From Rhodobacter viridis (GTDB lineage: Bacteria > Pseudomonadota > Alphaproteobacteria > Rhodobacterales > Rhodobacteraceae), in assembly GCF_003217355.1 (NCBI RefSeq), contig NZ_QJTK01000001.1, forward strand, positions 248,001 through 312,000: 64,000 nucleotides of DNA, given 5' to 3'. Each line of letters begins with the position of its first letter. Position 1 is the first letter of the stretch. The position numbers were made by a program, and so were the translations under genes. The notes beneath the pieces were generated by a model, which ran no database searches, was not told the DNA's origin, and saw only the letters and a list, made by a program, of their open reading frames with translations. This document shows, piece after piece, positions 34,210-44,607 of the stretch.

Positions 34210-36417
34210 ATGACGCTTCGCAGACAGATCCTTTTTCTTCCTCTTCTGACGGCGGTGATCGCCATCGTGCTGAACTTGTCCGGCATGGTGCTGGTGGGGC
34301 AACGCACGCTCGACACCGCTTATTCCAAGGAACGCAGCATCGCCGAAGATGCGCTTTGGCTGGCGATCGATGCGCGCACGACTCAGGCCTTGTCGATGGC
34401 CCAGATGATTGCGGGCATCCCCGCCGTTCAGGAGGCCGTGTCGAAACACGACGACAAGGCGATCGAGGCGATGCTCTCGGGCTCGATCAAGACGATGATG
34501 GCCGAGACCGGGATGACGCAGCTGCATTTCCATGTGCCGCCCGGAACCTCGCTGATCCGCGTGCATCAGCTCGACAAGCGCGGCGACGATCTGACGAAAA
34601 GCCGTCCGATGGTGGTCGAGGCGAATGCGAAGGACTCCGCGGAACGCGGTCTCGAACGCGGCCGGACCGGCGTCGGCGCGCGCGGCGTGGCGCCGATCAG
34701 CTGGCAGGGCACCCATGTCGGCACCGTTGAAGTGGGCTTCGACATGGATGCGAAGTTCCTGTCGGAAATGTCTGAGGATACCGGTAACGAGTTCGAATTT
34801 TACACGGTTCCCCCGGTGGGCGAGGCGGGCGAGATCGCGCGTCAGGCCGAGACCACCGGGGCTCCCCCGATGCTCGACAATGCCACGCAAGCGCAGGTCC
34901 TGAAAACCGGCAGCCTTGATCTTTTGAAGGATTTCAATGGCGTGCCGCATGTCGGCCGGGCGGTCGTGGTCAAGGATTTCGCCGGCAAGCCGATCGGCAT
35001 CTATGTCGTCGCCGCGCCGGATGCGATGGCGGCGGACATGCTGTCGGCGCAGGCGAAACTGAGCGCGATTGCCGTGGCCTTGTCGCTGGTCATTGCCTCG
35101 GGCGTGGCCTGGGCGGGTGGCCGCCGCATCGCCGCCTGTGTGCAGCGTCAGGCGTTGACCACGCGGGCGATTGCCGAGGGTCGCATAGATGTCGAGATCA
35201 TCGGCACCGAGCGGAAGGACGAATTGGGCGACATGGCCCGCGCGCTGGTGGTGTTCCGCACCAATCTCGAGGAAAACACCCGCATGCAGGCCGCGCTTCA
35301 GGCCGAGGAAAAGGCCAAACGTCGCGCCGAAGAGGTCGCTCGTGCGCAGGAAGACCACGCCGAGGCGGAGCGACGTCAGGCCGAAGCGGCGGCGCTCGAG
35401 CGTGACCGTCAGCGTGCCGAGGTCGAACGGGCCGAGGTCGCCCGTCGGACTGACGAGGCGCGCGCGCGTCTGGCCGAGCAGCAGGAGGTGGTCTCGGCCC
35501 TGTCGAAAGCGCTCGAAAGCCTTGCTTCGGGCAATCTGCATTGCGTCATCGAAACCCCGCTGCCGGGCGAATACGACCAGCTGCGGGTGCATTTCAACAC
35601 CGCCATCGGCCAGCTGGGCGACGCGCTTGTGCAGATTGACGAGTCGGCGACGCGGGTCGATGCGGAAGCCGGGCGGCTTTCGCAGGCCAGCACCGAACTT
35701 GCGCACAGCACCGAACGCAATGCGGCGGCGCTCGAGGAAACCGCGGCGGCGCTCAACGAGCTGACAAGTTCCGTGTCCTCGGCGGCCGAAGGCGCGGCGC
35801 AGGCACGCGAGATCGCGGCCAAGGCGCGCGCGAATGCCGAAACCGGCGCCGGGGTCGTGAGCGAGGCGGTGGCGGCGATGGCCGAGATCGAAAACTCCTC
35901 GCAGTCGATTTCGCGCATCACCCATGTGATCGAGGAAATCGCCTTCCAGACCAACCTTCTGGCGCTGAATGCCGGGGTCGAAGCCGCGCGGGCGGGCGAG
36001 GCGGGGCGTGGCTTTGCCGTCGTCGCCTCGGAGGTGCGGGCGCTGGCGCAGCGCGCTTCGGAAGCGGCGCGGGAAATTTCGCAACTCATCGATACCTCGA
36101 CCGCGCAGGTGCAGGGCGGCGTGAAGATGGTCGGCCGCACCGGCGAGGCGCTCGATCAGATCGTCGCCTCGGTGCGCGATATCTTCGACCGGATGGGCGA
36201 GATCGCGGCTTCGGCCGAGGAACAGGCCCGCGGCATCGTCGAGATCAACGGCGCGGTAACCCAGCTCGATCAGACGACGCAGCATATCGCCAACATGACC
36301 GACATGTCGGCCGCGTCCGGGCGGGCGCTGGCGGTCGAAGGCAGCGAGCTGCGCCAGACCGTCGAGCGCTTCCAGCTGCCCGAGGCGGGGCAGATCCCGC
36401 AGCGCTCGGCCGCCTGA
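34210..36417 (+). CDS. Methyl-accepting chemotaxis protein
   Basis: The 735-residue transmembrane receptor has an N-terminal membrane helix (about 8-30), a periplasmic double-Cache-like sensor (about 35-275), a second helix (about 285-305), a HAMP domain, a long charged coiled coil rich in Ala/Glu/Arg (about 355-435), a second HAMP-like unit and the signalling domain. The signalling tip reads IEEIAFQTNLLALNAGVEAA. No C-terminal CheR-binding pentapeptide is seen. The ATG at 34210 is chosen for GGAG 8 bases before it; the frame extends 20 codons further without a site. Ligand unknown. Confidence 0.93.
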   Translation: MTLRRQILFLPLLTAVIAIVLNLSGMVLVGQRTLDTAYSKERSIAEDALWLAIDARTTQALSMAQMIAGIPAVQEAVSKHDDKAIEAMLSGSIKTMMAETGMTQLHFHVPPGTSLIRVHQLDKRGDDLTKSRPMVVEANAKDSAERGLERGRTGVGARGVAPISWQGTHVGTVEVGFDMDAKFLSEMSEDTGNEFEFYTVPPVGEAGEIARQAETTGAPPMLDNATQAQVLKTGSLDLLKDFNGVPHVGRAVVVKDFAGKPIGIYVVAAPDAMAADMLSAQAKLSAIAVALSLVIASGVAWAGGRRIAACVQRQALTTRAIAEGRIDVEIIGTERKDELGDMARALVVFRTNLEENTRMQAALQAEEKAKRRAEEVARAQEDHAEAERRQAEAAALERDRQRAEVERAEVARRTDEARARLAEQQEVVSALSKALESLASGNLHCVIETPLPGEYDQLRVHFNTAIGQLGDALVQIDESATRVDAEAGRLSQASTELAHSTERNAAALEETAAALNELTSSVSSAAEGAAQAREIAAKARANAETGAGVVSEAVAAMAEIENSSQSISRITHVIEEIAFQTNLLALNAGVEAARAGEAGRGFAVVASEVRALAQRASEAAREISQLIDTSTAQVQGGVKMVGRTGEALDQIVASVRDIFDRMGEIAASAEEQARGIVEINGAVTQLDQTTQHIANMTDMSAASGRALAVEGSELRQTVERFQLPEAGQIPQRSAA

Positions 36418-36424
36418 AACGACA

Positions 36425-36458
36425 AACGCCCGCGGCAGCACCGCGGGCGTTCTCTTTT
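36425..36458. terminator. Bidirectional terminator
   Basis: An 11-bp perfect stem (36425-36435 with 36441-36451) is followed by CTCTTTT on the plus strand and by TGTCGTTTC on the minus strand. It sits between convergent genes and can serve both. Confidence 0.85.
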
Positions 36459-36472
36459 CATCTCGGTCGTGT

Positions 36473-36988
36473 TTACTTCATCGATTTCTTCAGCACTTTC
36501 GCGTGGTTGCCGATCCAGTCCATCAGCGCGAGCAGAACGCCCGAGACGACGAAGACGAGGTGGATCACCACCATCCAGATGATCTTTTCCTGCGGATATT
36601 TGTCGAGATCCATGAAGACCTTGAGCAGATGGATCCCGGAGATCGCGACGATCGAGGCCACCAGTTTCAGCTTCAGCGTCGAGAAATCGACCTCACCCTG
36701 CCAATCCGGTCGATCCTCGTGCCCCTCGGTCTCCATGCGCGAGACGAAATTCTCGTAGCCCGAGAAGATCACGATCAAGAGCAGGTTCGCGGCAAGGCTC
36801 AGGTCGATCAGCGACAGCGCCCCCATCACCGCGGTGTCGACCTCCATGTGCGGAATTTCGAGCGCGAAGTGGTAAAGTTCCAGCACGAAGGCCCAAAGCA
36901 GGATGGCGAGCGTGCCAACGAGCCCAAGATACATCGGCGCCATCAGCCAGCGGCTGGCAAAAAGCACCTTTTCGATTGCGCGTTCCAT
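36473..36988 (-). CDS. UPF0114 family membrane protein (YqhA-like)
   Basis: The 171-residue inner-membrane protein has four hydrophobic segments and the family features: an N-terminal E..LFASRWLMAPMYLGL, a central LSLIDLSLAANLLLIVIFSGYENFVS and a C-terminal HLVFVVSGVLLALMDWI. Function is unknown. The ATG at 36988 is used because CAGGGGGA lies just upstream; a TTG five codons earlier is less likely. Monocistronic. Confidence 0.88.
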   Translation of the reverse strand: MERAIEKVLFASRWLMAPMYLGLVGTLAILLWAFVLELYHFALEIPHMEVDTAVMGALSLIDLSLAANLLLIVIFSGYENFVSRMETEGHEDRPDWQGEVDFSTLKLKLVASIVAISGIHLLKVFMDLDKYPQEKIIWMVVIHLVFVVSGVLLALMDWIGNHAKVLKKSMK

Positions 36989-37049
36989 GAAATCCCCCTG
37001 CAAATCAGTCCGTTCCTAGATAGGGACTGCGCCGGGAGGCGCAAGGGGG

Positions 37050-37946
37050 TCAGCCCCCCTTGCGGAAGGCCGACGGCGTCTTGCCGACCTTGGCCTGAAA
37101 GGCGCGGGTGAAATAGGCGGGGCTGGTGAAGCCGAGCGCCGAGGCGATTTCCTTTACCGGGGCCTTCGTTTCGCTCAGCAGCCGGCGCGCTTCGTAAAGG
37201 CGGCGGTCCTGCAACAGATCCGAGGCCGCGCGGCCACAGCTGATCCGGCACGAACGTGTCAGATGCGTCGCGGTGACGCCAAGCTGCGCGGCATAGTCCG
37301 AAACGCCAAGGCCCGACCGGAAATCCCGTTCCAGAACCGCGGCATAGCGGGTGACCAGCTTGCGCGCCGCTTCCGAGGCGCGGGGCTCTGCCGCCTGCGA
37401 CTGGCTCTGGCGCTCGATGATCACGCCGAGCAGGCCGAGATAATGCACCGCCGCGCGGTCCGATCCCGGCCGGTTGCTTTCCAGCTCGCGGATCACCGAC
37501 TCGATCAGCCCCGAGATTTCCGCCTGCACCGGGGGTTCGCGCACGCGCAGATATTGCGCCGCATGCGGCAGCGTCAGATCCGAATTCTGCCCGAAGAAGA
37601 CCGCCATGCCGGTGGTCTGGGTCGAGACCTCGAAGCCGTGCATCACACCTGCTGGCAGGAAGGCGGCCGAATAGGGGCCGTAACCGCGCGTGACGCCGCC
37701 CATGGTGATCCGGCCCTGACCGCGGGTGAACCAGAGGAAACAGGGTTCGGACAGCGACCGCATCGCCTCGACCCGCCAGCGGCCACCCTGCGCCAGACGC
37801 GCGATCGGCACGATGCGTGGCACCGAGGGCGGCTCGGGCAGAAGCGACTTCGCGCGTTTTGCCTTGGCGGCAAGCGACGAGGCCGAGGCGCCCGGGCGCA
37901 TGGTCTTTGCGAAGGGCGCAAGCGGAGGTGTTTTGAAGAGGCTCAC
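37050..37946 (-). CDS. AraC family transcriptional regulator
   Basis: The 298-residue product has an N-terminal cupin-like sensor (about 55-165, with the GPYSAAFLPAGVMHGFE turn) and a C-terminal AraC double helix-turn-helix (about 195-295; IASALGFTSPAYFTRAFQAKVG is the second helix-turn-helix, shown here as two overlapping stretches of the same motif family). The start is a GTG at 37946 with GGAAG upstream. It stands between the UPF0114 gene and miaA with no obvious target next to it. Confidence 0.85.
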   Translation of the reverse strand: MSLFKTPPLAPFAKTMRPGASASSLAAKAKRAKSLLPEPPSVPRIVPIARLAQGGRWRVEAMRSLSEPCFLWFTRGQGRITMGGVTRGYGPYSAAFLPAGVMHGFEVSTQTTGMAVFFGQNSDLTLPHAAQYLRVREPPVQAEISGLIESVIRELESNRPGSDRAAVHYLGLLGVIIERQSQSQAAEPRASEAARKLVTRYAAVLERDFRSGLGVSDYAAQLGVTATHLTRSCRISCGRAASDLLQDRRLYEARRLLSETKAPVKEIASALGFTSPAYFTRAFQAKVGKTPSAFRKGG

Positions 37947-38046
37947 AGAGGCTTCCCAGGCGGGTGTGGTCGTCGCAAGAATAGGGAAGATGCCCTTGTT
38001 AATCCAACGGAAAAAGCGGCTTGGCGAAAAATCGCGCGGCCCGGAT

Positions 38047-38937
38047 TCAGGTCCGCAGGATGTTGTGCCAGCCCCCCATCCGGGCACGAAACCATGTGCG
38101 TTGCCGCTTGGCATATTGCCGTGACGCGGCTTGGGCGCGCTCGGTTGCGGTGGGCAGGTCGATCTCGCCGCGCAGATGCGCGACAAGCTCCGGCGCGCCA
38201 ATCGCCTTGGCCCAAAGCGCCCCCGCGTCCCACTGGGGCAGGATCGCGCGGACCTCGTCGAGCGCGCCCTGATCCAGCATCGCCGCAAAGCGTCGGTCGA
38301 TCCGCTTGGCAAGCGTGTCGCGGTCGGGCGAAAGCAGAAGCGCCGATGCCTCGGCGAGCGGCAGAAGCGGCGGCGGCGTGTCGTCCTGCCAGTCGGCCAG
38401 ACCGCGCCCGGTCGCCTGCAGCACCTCCCAGGCCCGTTGCACCCGCATCGGATTGAGCGGATCGACGCGGGCGGCCGTGGCGGGGTCAAGCTCGGCGAAC
38501 ATGCCCAGATGCCCCTCGGCCTGCCGCCGCGCATCGGCCTGCACGCGGATCTCGGCGGGCGTGGCGGGAATCTCGGCCAGGCCCTCGGTCAGCGCGGTCA
38601 GATACAGCCCTGTGCCGCCGACGATGATCGGGCGCGGCCCCGCCCCGCGACGAAAGGCAGCAAGGAGCGGGCCAATCTCGCGCAGCCAGGCGCCCACGGA
38701 ATAGTCTTCGCCCGGTTTCCTGTGCCCATAAAGCAGATGGGCCGCGCGGGTCTCGTCTTCTTGCGTCGGCCGCGCCGAGAGCAGGCGCCAGCACGACCAG
38801 ACCTGAAGCGCATCGGCATTCACCACAACGCCGCCCGATTTTTCTGCGATTTCAAGCGCAAGCGCCGATTTGCCCGAGGCGGTGGCGCCCGCGATCAGCA
38901 CCGGGCGATGGGCGGGCAGGGCGTCGATATCGAACAC
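38047..38937 (-). CDS. miaA: tRNA dimethylallyltransferase
   Basis: MiaA adds a dimethylallyl group to A37 of tRNAs reading UNN codons. The 296-residue product shows the P-loop [12 protein letters not shown] (about 15-26), [10 protein letters not shown] (substrate motif, with a VW where many have VYR), [10 protein letters not shown] and the C-terminal [14 protein letters not shown]. The start is taken as GTG at 38937, giving the typical short N-terminus [16 protein letters not shown]; an ATG at 38982 would add 15 unusual residues. Divergent from pyrH. Confidence 0.92.
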   Translation of the reverse strand: MFDIDALPAHRPVLIAGATASGKSALALEIAEKSGGVVVNADALQVWSCWRLLSARPTQEDETRAAHLLYGHRKPGEDYSVGAWLREIGPLLAAFRRGAGPRPIIVGGTGLYLTALTEGLAEIPATPAEIRVQADARRQAEGHLGMFAELDPATAARVDPLNPMRVQRAWEVLQATGRGLADWQDDTPPPLLPLAEASALLLSPDRDTLAKRIDRRFAAMLDQGALDEVRAILPQWDAGALWAKAIGAPELVAHLRGEIDLPTATERAQAASRQYAKRQRTWFRARMGGWHNILRT

Positions 38938-39032
38938 GGCGGTTATCCAGAGGCTGCGGTTGAGGTTGAATCCGGACGCCATTTGCGACATTTTGCGCCT
39001 CGATGACAACTGGGGACAGCCGAGGAGCCGCG

Positions 39033-39764
39033 ATGACCGACACAAACGAACCGATCGTGAAATACAAACGCGTGCTTCTGAAGATTTCCGGCGAGGCCCT
39101 GATGGGCGATCAGGGCTACGGCCTGCATCCGCCGACCGTCGAGCGCATCGCCCGCGAAGTGAAATCGGTGCGCGATCTGGGCGTCGAGATCTGCATGGTG
39201 ATCGGCGGCGGCAACATCTTCCGGGGCCTTGCGGGCTCGGCGCAGGGGATGGAGCGCACCACCGCGGATTACATGGGGATGCTGGCGACGGTGATGAACG
39301 CGCTGGCCATGCAAGGCGCGCTCGAATCGATGGGGGTCTTTACCCGCGTGATCAGCGCGATCCCGATGGATCAGGTCTGCGAACCCTACATCCGCCGCCG
39401 CGCCGTGCGTCACCTTGAAAAGAAGCGCGTCTGCATCTTCGCCGCGGGCACCGGCAACCCCTATTTCACCACCGACACCGCCGCGACGCTGCGCGCCAAC
39501 GAAATGTCCTGCGAGGCGATCTTCAAGGGCACCAAGGTCGATGGCGTCTATGACATGGACCCGAAGAAACACGCCCATGCGAAGCGCTATGACACGGTGA
39601 GCTACGACGAGGTGTTGCAGAAGAACCTTGGCGTCATGGATGCCTCGGCGATTGCGCTCGCACGCGACAACAACCTGCCGATCATCGTCTTTTCGCTCGA
39701 TGAACCGGGTGGCTTCCGCGGCATCCTTGCGGGGCAGGGCACTTATACCCGCGTGCAGGGCTGA
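39033..39764 (+). CDS. pyrH: UMP kinase
   Basis: The enzyme phosphorylates UMP to UDP for RNA, DNA and UDP-sugar synthesis. The 243-residue amino acid kinase fold shows [15 protein letters not shown] at the start, [10 protein letters not shown] (about 57-66), the ATGNP-like [15 protein letters not shown] and the [10 protein letters not shown] motif. GAGGAG lies 6 bases before the ATG at 39033; an in-frame ATG at 39003 is less likely. It begins the long plus-strand envelope run. Confidence 0.96.
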   Translation: MTDTNEPIVKYKRVLLKISGEALMGDQGYGLHPPTVERIAREVKSVRDLGVEICMVIGGGNIFRGLAGSAQGMERTTADYMGMLATVMNALAMQGALESMGVFTRVISAIPMDQVCEPYIRRRAVRHLEKKRVCIFAAGTGNPYFTTDTAATLRANEMSCEAIFKGTKVDGVYDMDPKKHAHAKRYDTVSYDEVLQKNLGVMDASAIALARDNNLPIIVFSLDEPGGFRGILAGQGTYTRVQG

Positions 39765-39869
39765 TTTCGGCGACAAGTGACGCAACGGCACGGGTGTGCG
39801 CGCTTGGCCTCTATCCAAGCGCCGCTTGCGCCGTTATGAAGACCAAAACGGAAAAGAACGGGGGAACCC

Positions 39870-40433
39870 ATGTCCGACGAACTCGAAATCGACACCGACG
39901 ACCTCGAACGCCGCATGGATGGGGCGATGCATTCGCTGAAGCATGAATTCGGCACGCTGCGCACCGGCCGCGCCTCGGCCTCGATGGTCGAGCCGATCAT
40001 GGTCGAAAGCTACGGGTCGCTGGTTCCGATCAACCAGGTCGGCACGATCAACGTGCCCGAGCCGCGGATGGTCACCGTGAACGTCTGGGACAAGGCCATG
40101 ATCAACAAGGTCGAAAAGGCCATTCGCGATTCGGGTCTGGGGATCAACCCGCAGACCAACGGCCCGATCATCATGCTGCCGATCCCCGAGCTGAACGAGG
40201 AACGCCGCCGCGAGCTGACCAAGGTCGCCGCGCAATATGCCGAACATGCCCGCGTCGCGATCCGCAACGTGCGTCGCGATGGCATGGACCAGATCAAGAA
40301 AGCCAAGGGGAACGGCATGTCGGAAGACGACGTGAAGTTCTGGGAAGGCGAGATCGAAGAGCTGACCAAGAAGCACATCGGACTGGTCGACAAGGCGCTC
40401 GAAGCCAAGCAGGCGGAGATCATGCACGTCTGA
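39870..40433 (+). CDS. frr: Ribosome recycling factor
   Basis: RRF splits post-termination ribosomes together with EF-G. The 187-residue protein has the family features: [17 protein letters not shown] (about 29-45), the [13 protein letters not shown] hinge region, LGINPQTNG, and [15 protein letters not shown]. Length matches. GGGGGAA precedes the ATG. It is 105 bases after pyrH, the usual pairing. Confidence 0.96.
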   Translation: MSDELEIDTDDLERRMDGAMHSLKHEFGTLRTGRASASMVEPIMVESYGSLVPINQVGTINVPEPRMVTVNVWDKAMINKVEKAIRDSGLGINPQTNGPIIMLPIPELNEERRRELTKVAAQYAEHARVAIRNVRRDGMDQIKKAKGNGMSEDDVKFWEGEIEELTKKHIGLVDKALEAKQAEIMHV

Positions 40434-40453
40434 GACGGGCAGAAAGGCTACAG

Positions 40454-41209
40454 ATGACCGCGACCGAGCCCAGTCCCGCGCCCTCCGGCGGTGGTGGCGT
40501 GACCGATTACGGTGTGCCCCATGTCGCGATCATCATGGACGGCAACGGCCGCTGGGCGAAGCAGCGCGGCTGGCCACGGCTGGTCGGTCACCGCAAGGGC
40601 GCGGAACGGGTCAAGGAGATCGTCCGCGCCTGCCCCGACATGGGGGTGAAATGGCTGACGGTCTATGCGTTCTCGACCGAGAACTGGAAGCGCTCGACCG
40701 AGGAAGTCCTTGGTCTGATGTCGCTTTTCGCCCGCTATATCCAGCGCGAGGCGGATGCGCTCTCGGCCGAGGGGGTGCGGATGCGCTTCATCGGCGATCG
40801 CGGTCCGCTTGACGGCAAGCTGCGCGGGCTGATGGACGGGATCGAGGCGCGCACCGCGATGAACACGCGGCTCAACCTGACCGTCGCGATCAACTATGGT
40901 GGCCGTGACGAGCTGCGCCGGGCGGCGGTGTCGCTGGCCGCGGAGATTGCGGCCGGGCGGCTCGCCCCCGAGGCGATCACCGATGCCGTCATCGCCAGCC
41001 ATCTTGATACGGCCGAAGTCCCCGATCCGGATCTGGTGATCCGCACCTCGGGCGAGACGCGGACGTCGAATTTCCTGCTCTGGCAGGCGGCCTATGCGGA
41101 ATATGAGTTCACGCCGACGCTCTGGCCCGATTTCAATCCGGCGGCGCTGGCGGCGATCCTGGCGCAGTTTGGCGGCCGCGAGCGGCGTTTTGGCGGGGTG
41201 AAGGGATGA
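40454..41209 (+). CDS. uppS: Isoprenyl transferase (undecaprenyl diphosphate synthase)
   Basis: The enzyme makes the C55 undecaprenyl diphosphate carrier for peptidoglycan and O-antigen. The 251-residue cis-prenyltransferase has the catalytic Asp in HVAIIMDGNGRWAKQRG (about 23-39), GHRKGAER, FSTENWKRS, and the C-terminal RTSGETRTSNFLLWQ. It starts with an Ala/Pro/Gly-rich leader. Its end overlaps cdsA by four bases (ATGA). Confidence 0.95.
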   Translation: MTATEPSPAPSGGGGVTDYGVPHVAIIMDGNGRWAKQRGWPRLVGHRKGAERVKEIVRACPDMGVKWLTVYAFSTENWKRSTEEVLGLMSLFARYIQREADALSAEGVRMRFIGDRGPLDGKLRGLMDGIEARTAMNTRLNLTVAINYGGRDELRRAAVSLAAEIAAGRLAPEAITDAVIASHLDTAEVPDPDLVIRTSGETRTSNFLLWQAAYAEYEFTPTLWPDFNPAALAAILAQFGGRERRFGGVKG

Positions 41210-42000
41210 GCAGCAACTGGTCGGATCTGCGCGCGCGCACCGCCTCGGGAGTGGCGATGGTGGCGGCGGGGGCGCTGGCGATCTGGCTGGGGGGGCTGCC
41301 GTTCATCCTGCTTTCGGTGCTGGTCACCGGGTTGATGATCTGGGAACTGGCGGCGATGACGACGCCCGAGGGCGGCGCGCGCTGGCCCGCGATCGGGCTC
41401 GGTCTGATCGGGGCGGGCGCGCTTTTTGCGGTCGTCTTCGTGCATCTGTGGTTCCTTATGCCGCTTCTGATCCTGCCCGCCGCGCTTGGCAGCTTTGCCA
41501 CGCCGCGCCGGGACCGGGCGATCTTTGCGGCCTATGCGATCTTGATCATGCTGGCGGGCTATGCGCTGGTGGCGCTGCGCCTTGGCGTCGGGTCCGAGGT
41601 GATCTTGTGGCTCGTCTGCGTCGTCGTCGCCTCTGACGTCGGCGGGTATTTTGCCGGGCGCGCGCTCGGCGGGCCGAAATTCTGGCCCCGTGTCTCGCCC
41701 AAGAAGACCTGGTCGGGCACGGTGGCGGGCTGGTTCGGTGCGGCGGCCGTGGGCGGGCTTTTCGCCGCAGCGGGCCCGGGCGGTCTTGCGCTCGTCCTGC
41801 TTTCGCCGATTGTGGCGCTTGCCGGGCAGATGGGCGACATCGCGGAAAGCGCGATCAAGCGGCGGATGGGGGTGAAAGATTCCTCGGCCCTGATCCCCGG
41901 TCACGGCGGAGTTCTCGACCGGTTCGACGCGCTGATCGGCGCGGTTCTGGTGGTGCTTTTGCTCGTGCCCTTGATGCCGCAAACGCTTTTCGGAGGCTAA
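41206..42000 (+). CDS. cdsA: Phosphatidate cytidylyltransferase
   Basis: CdsA makes CDP-diacylglycerol from phosphatidate and CTP, the entry to phospholipid synthesis. The 264-residue protein has seven or eight membrane segments and the signature near the C-terminus: KRRMGVKDSSALIPGHGGVLDR plus following FDAL (about 219-244). ATGA overlap with uppS and three bases between it and dxr. Confidence 0.94.
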   Translation: MSSNWSDLRARTASGVAMVAAGALAIWLGGLPFILLSVLVTGLMIWELAAMTTPEGGARWPAIGLGLIGAGALFAVVFVHLWFLMPLLILPAALGSFATPRRDRAIFAAYAILIMLAGYALVALRLGVGSEVILWLVCVVVASDVGGYFAGRALGGPKFWPRVSPKKTWSGTVAGWFGAAAVGGLFAAAGPGGLALVLLSPIVALAGQMGDIAESAIKRRMGVKDSSALIPGHGGVLDRFDALIGAVLVVLLLVPLMPQTLFGG

Positions 42001-42003
42001 GTC

Positions 42004-43176
42004 ATGCGACGCATTACGGTTTTCGGGTCCACCGGCTCGATCGGGGTCAATACGCTTGACCTGATCGCCCGTCGGCCCGAGGCCTTTCAGGTGGTGGCCC
42101 TGTCTGGCGGGCGCAACATCAAGCTTTTGGCCGAACAGGCGCGTGCGTTCAACGCCGAGGTCGCGGTCACCGCGCATGAGGAGTGCCTGCCCGCGCTGCG
42201 CGACGCTTTGGCAGGGACCGGCATCGAGGCGACGGCGGGGAAAGAGGCGCTGATCGAAGCGGCGCTGCGCCCGTCCGACTGGATCATGTCGGCCATCGTT
42301 GGCGCCGCGGGTCTGGCCCCCGGCTTCGCCGCGCTGTCGCAAGGCACGACGCTGGCGCTTGCGAACAAGGAATCGCTTGTCACCGCCGGGCCGCTGCTGC
42401 TGGCCGAGGCCGCAAAACACAACGCCCGCCTGCTGCCGGTCGACAGCGAGCATTCGGCGGTCTTTCAGGCGCTTGTCGGCGAAGAGATGGATGCGGTCGA
42501 GCGTGTGATCATCACCGCCTCGGGCGGCGCCTTCCGCGACTGGCCGATCGAGAAACTGGCGCATGCGACCGTGGCGCAGGCCTCGACCCATCCGAACTGG
42601 GCGATGGGGCAGCGGATCACGATCGACAGCGCCTCGATGTTCAACAAGGCCTTGGAACTGATTGAGACCAAGGAATATTTCGGCGTCCGGCCGGAGCAGA
42701 TCGAGGTGCTGGTGCACCCGGAATCGCTGGTCCACGCCCTTGTCGGCTTCAAGGACGGGGCGCTGATGGCGCATCTGGGCGCGCCCGACATGCGCCACGC
42801 CATCGGCTATGCGCTGAACTGGCCCGACCGGATCGACCTGCCGGTCGCGCGGCTCGATCTGGCGAAGATCGGCGCGCTGACCTTCCGTGCGCCCGATGAG
42901 CAACGCTTCCCCGCGCTGCGTCTGGCGCGCGAGGTGATGGCGATGGGCGGCACCGCCGGGGCGGCCTTCAACGCCGCCAAGGAGGCCGCGCTGGATGCCT
43001 TCATCGCCGAAGAGATCGGTTTCCTCGACATGGGGCGGCTGGTTGAAGCCGTTTTGACGGAAATGACCGCGCGTCATGGCCTTGGAAAACCGCTTGAGAG
43101 CCTCGATATGGTGATGGACACCGATGCCACCGCGCGGGCTCTGGCGCGCAGCCTTGTGCCGACAGTAAGGACCTGA
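42004..43176 (+). CDS. dxr: 1-deoxy-D-xylulose 5-phosphate reductoisomerase
   Basis: Dxr makes 2-C-methyl-D-erythritol 4-phosphate, the committed step of the MEP isoprenoid pathway. The 390-residue protein shows the NADPH motif VFGSTGSIGVNTLDL (about 5-19), ANKESLVTAG, PVDSEHSAVFQ, the metal/substrate region SGGAFRD and NWAMGQRITIDSA. It supplies precursors for uppS three genes upstream. Followed after three bases by rseP. Confidence 0.96.
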   Translation: MRRITVFGSTGSIGVNTLDLIARRPEAFQVVALSGGRNIKLLAEQARAFNAEVAVTAHEECLPALRDALAGTGIEATAGKEALIEAALRPSDWIMSAIVGAAGLAPGFAALSQGTTLALANKESLVTAGPLLLAEAAKHNARLLPVDSEHSAVFQALVGEEMDAVERVIITASGGAFRDWPIEKLAHATVAQASTHPNWAMGQRITIDSASMFNKALELIETKEYFGVRPEQIEVLVHPESLVHALVGFKDGALMAHLGAPDMRHAIGYALNWPDRIDLPVARLDLAKIGALTFRAPDEQRFPALRLAREVMAMGGTAGAAFNAAKEAALDAFIAEEIGFLDMGRLVEAVLTEMTARHGLGKPLESLDMVMDTDATARALARSLVPTVRT

Positions 43177-43179
43177 CCT

Positions 43180-44520
43180 TTGGATTTTCTTCCCGACTTC
43201 GTTTCGCTGATCCAGACCGCGCTCGCCTTTGTCGTGGCGCTGTCGATCATCGTGACGGTGCATGAATACGGCCATTACATTGTCGGACGGCTCTGCGGCA
43301 TCAAGGCCGAGGCCTTTTCGATCGGCTTCGGTCCGAAGCTGCTCAGCCGGGTCGACAAGCACGGCACGGTCTGGAAGATTTCCCTGTTCCCGCTAGGGGG
43401 TTACGTCAAGTTTCTGGGCGACGCCAATGCCACCTCGGCGGGCGTCGATGAAGAAACCATGGCGCGGCTGAGTGCGGACGAGCGTCGGCATTCGATGCAC
43501 GGGGCGCCGCTTTGGGCGCGGGCGGCGACCGTTGCCGCCGGCCCGATCTTCAACTTCATCCTGTCGATCCTCGTCTTTGCGCTGGCGATGGCTTGGGAAG
43601 GCAAACCCGCCGTGCCGCCGCAGGTGGCCGAACTGATCGTGCTGCCCGAGGGCTCGGGCGATCTGCGCCCGGGCGACCGGATTTTGGCGATCGAGGGGGT
43701 GGCGCTTCCCGACTATTCCGAACTGTCGAAGATCACCACGCCCGAGCAGCCGAGCCTGAGCTATCGCGTGCTGCGCGACGGCACCGACATGGTGGTTGAC
43801 GGGCCGCAGCTTGCCCCGCCGCGCGCTGCGCAGGTGCTGCCGCAATCGGCGGCGGACGAAGCCGGGATCAAGGCGGGCGACGTGATCACCGCGATCGACG
43901 GGCAGAAGATCTGGCGCTTTGACGATCTGGTCAATACGGTGACGGCGGGCAAGGGGGCCCCCCTGACGCTTGATCTGTGGCGTCCCTCCGAGGACGGCAC
44001 GGGCGGCAGCATGCTGAACGTCACGCTGACGCCGAAGATCGTCGACATGCCGCGGCCCGATGGCAGCTTCACCAGCGACTACAAGATCGGCCTGATCGCG
44101 GGCGCGGGCTTCACCCCGGTCACCGCGCATATCGGCCCGGTCGAGGCGTTGACGGGCGGGATGAAGCAGACTTGGGGCGCGATCCGGGCCTCGGTCTCGG
44201 CGATCGAGCATATCGTTCTGGGCAAGATCTCGAGCTGCAACCTGCGCGGCGCCATCGGCATCGCCGAGGGCTCGGGCGCGGCGGCCAAGGCCGGGGCGGC
44301 CGATTTCATCTGGTTCGTCGCGATGCTTTCGACCGCGGTGGGGTTCCTGAACCTCTTCCCGATTCCGGTGCTGGATGGCGGCCATCTGATGTTCCACCTC
44401 TGGGAAGGCATTTCGGGCAAGCCGCCGTCAGACCGGGTGATGAACCTGATGGTCTCGGTCGGGCTGGCGCTGGTGCTGTCGCTGATGGCCTTCGGGCTCT
44501 GGAACGATCTGGTCTGCTGA
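43180..44520 (+). CDS. rseP: RseP-type site-2 zinc metalloprotease
   Basis: RseP cleaves membrane segments of anti-sigma factors and remnant signal peptides. The 446-residue protein has the membrane-embedded zinc motif HEYGH at about 28-32, two PDZ domains (about 135-195 and 210-270) and the second active-site motif PVLDGGHLMFH near 395. The start is TTG at 43180 with AAGGA 8 bases upstream, right after dxr. A SigmaE-type pathway is not shown by the window itself. Confidence 0.94.
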   Translation: MDFLPDFVSLIQTALAFVVALSIIVTVHEYGHYIVGRLCGIKAEAFSIGFGPKLLSRVDKHGTVWKISLFPLGGYVKFLGDANATSAGVDEETMARLSADERRHSMHGAPLWARAATVAAGPIFNFILSILVFALAMAWEGKPAVPPQVAELIVLPEGSGDLRPGDRILAIEGVALPDYSELSKITTPEQPSLSYRVLRDGTDMVVDGPQLAPPRAAQVLPQSAADEAGIKAGDVITAIDGQKIWRFDDLVNTVTAGKGAPLTLDLWRPSEDGTGGSMLNVTLTPKIVDMPRPDGSFTSDYKIGLIAGAGFTPVTAHIGPVEALTGGMKQTWGAIRASVSAIEHIVLGKISSCNLRGAIGIAEGSGAAAKAGAADFIWFVAMLSTAVGFLNLFPIPVLDGGHLMFHLWEGISGKPPSDRVMNLMVSVGLALVLSLMAFGLWNDLVC

Positions 44521-44607
44521 AAAAGCAGGCTGGATCGCCGCAAAACGGCCCTAATTCGGCCGCAATGCGCGCGTATATCTCTCACCAATGAGTGTGGAGG
44601 CGCGATC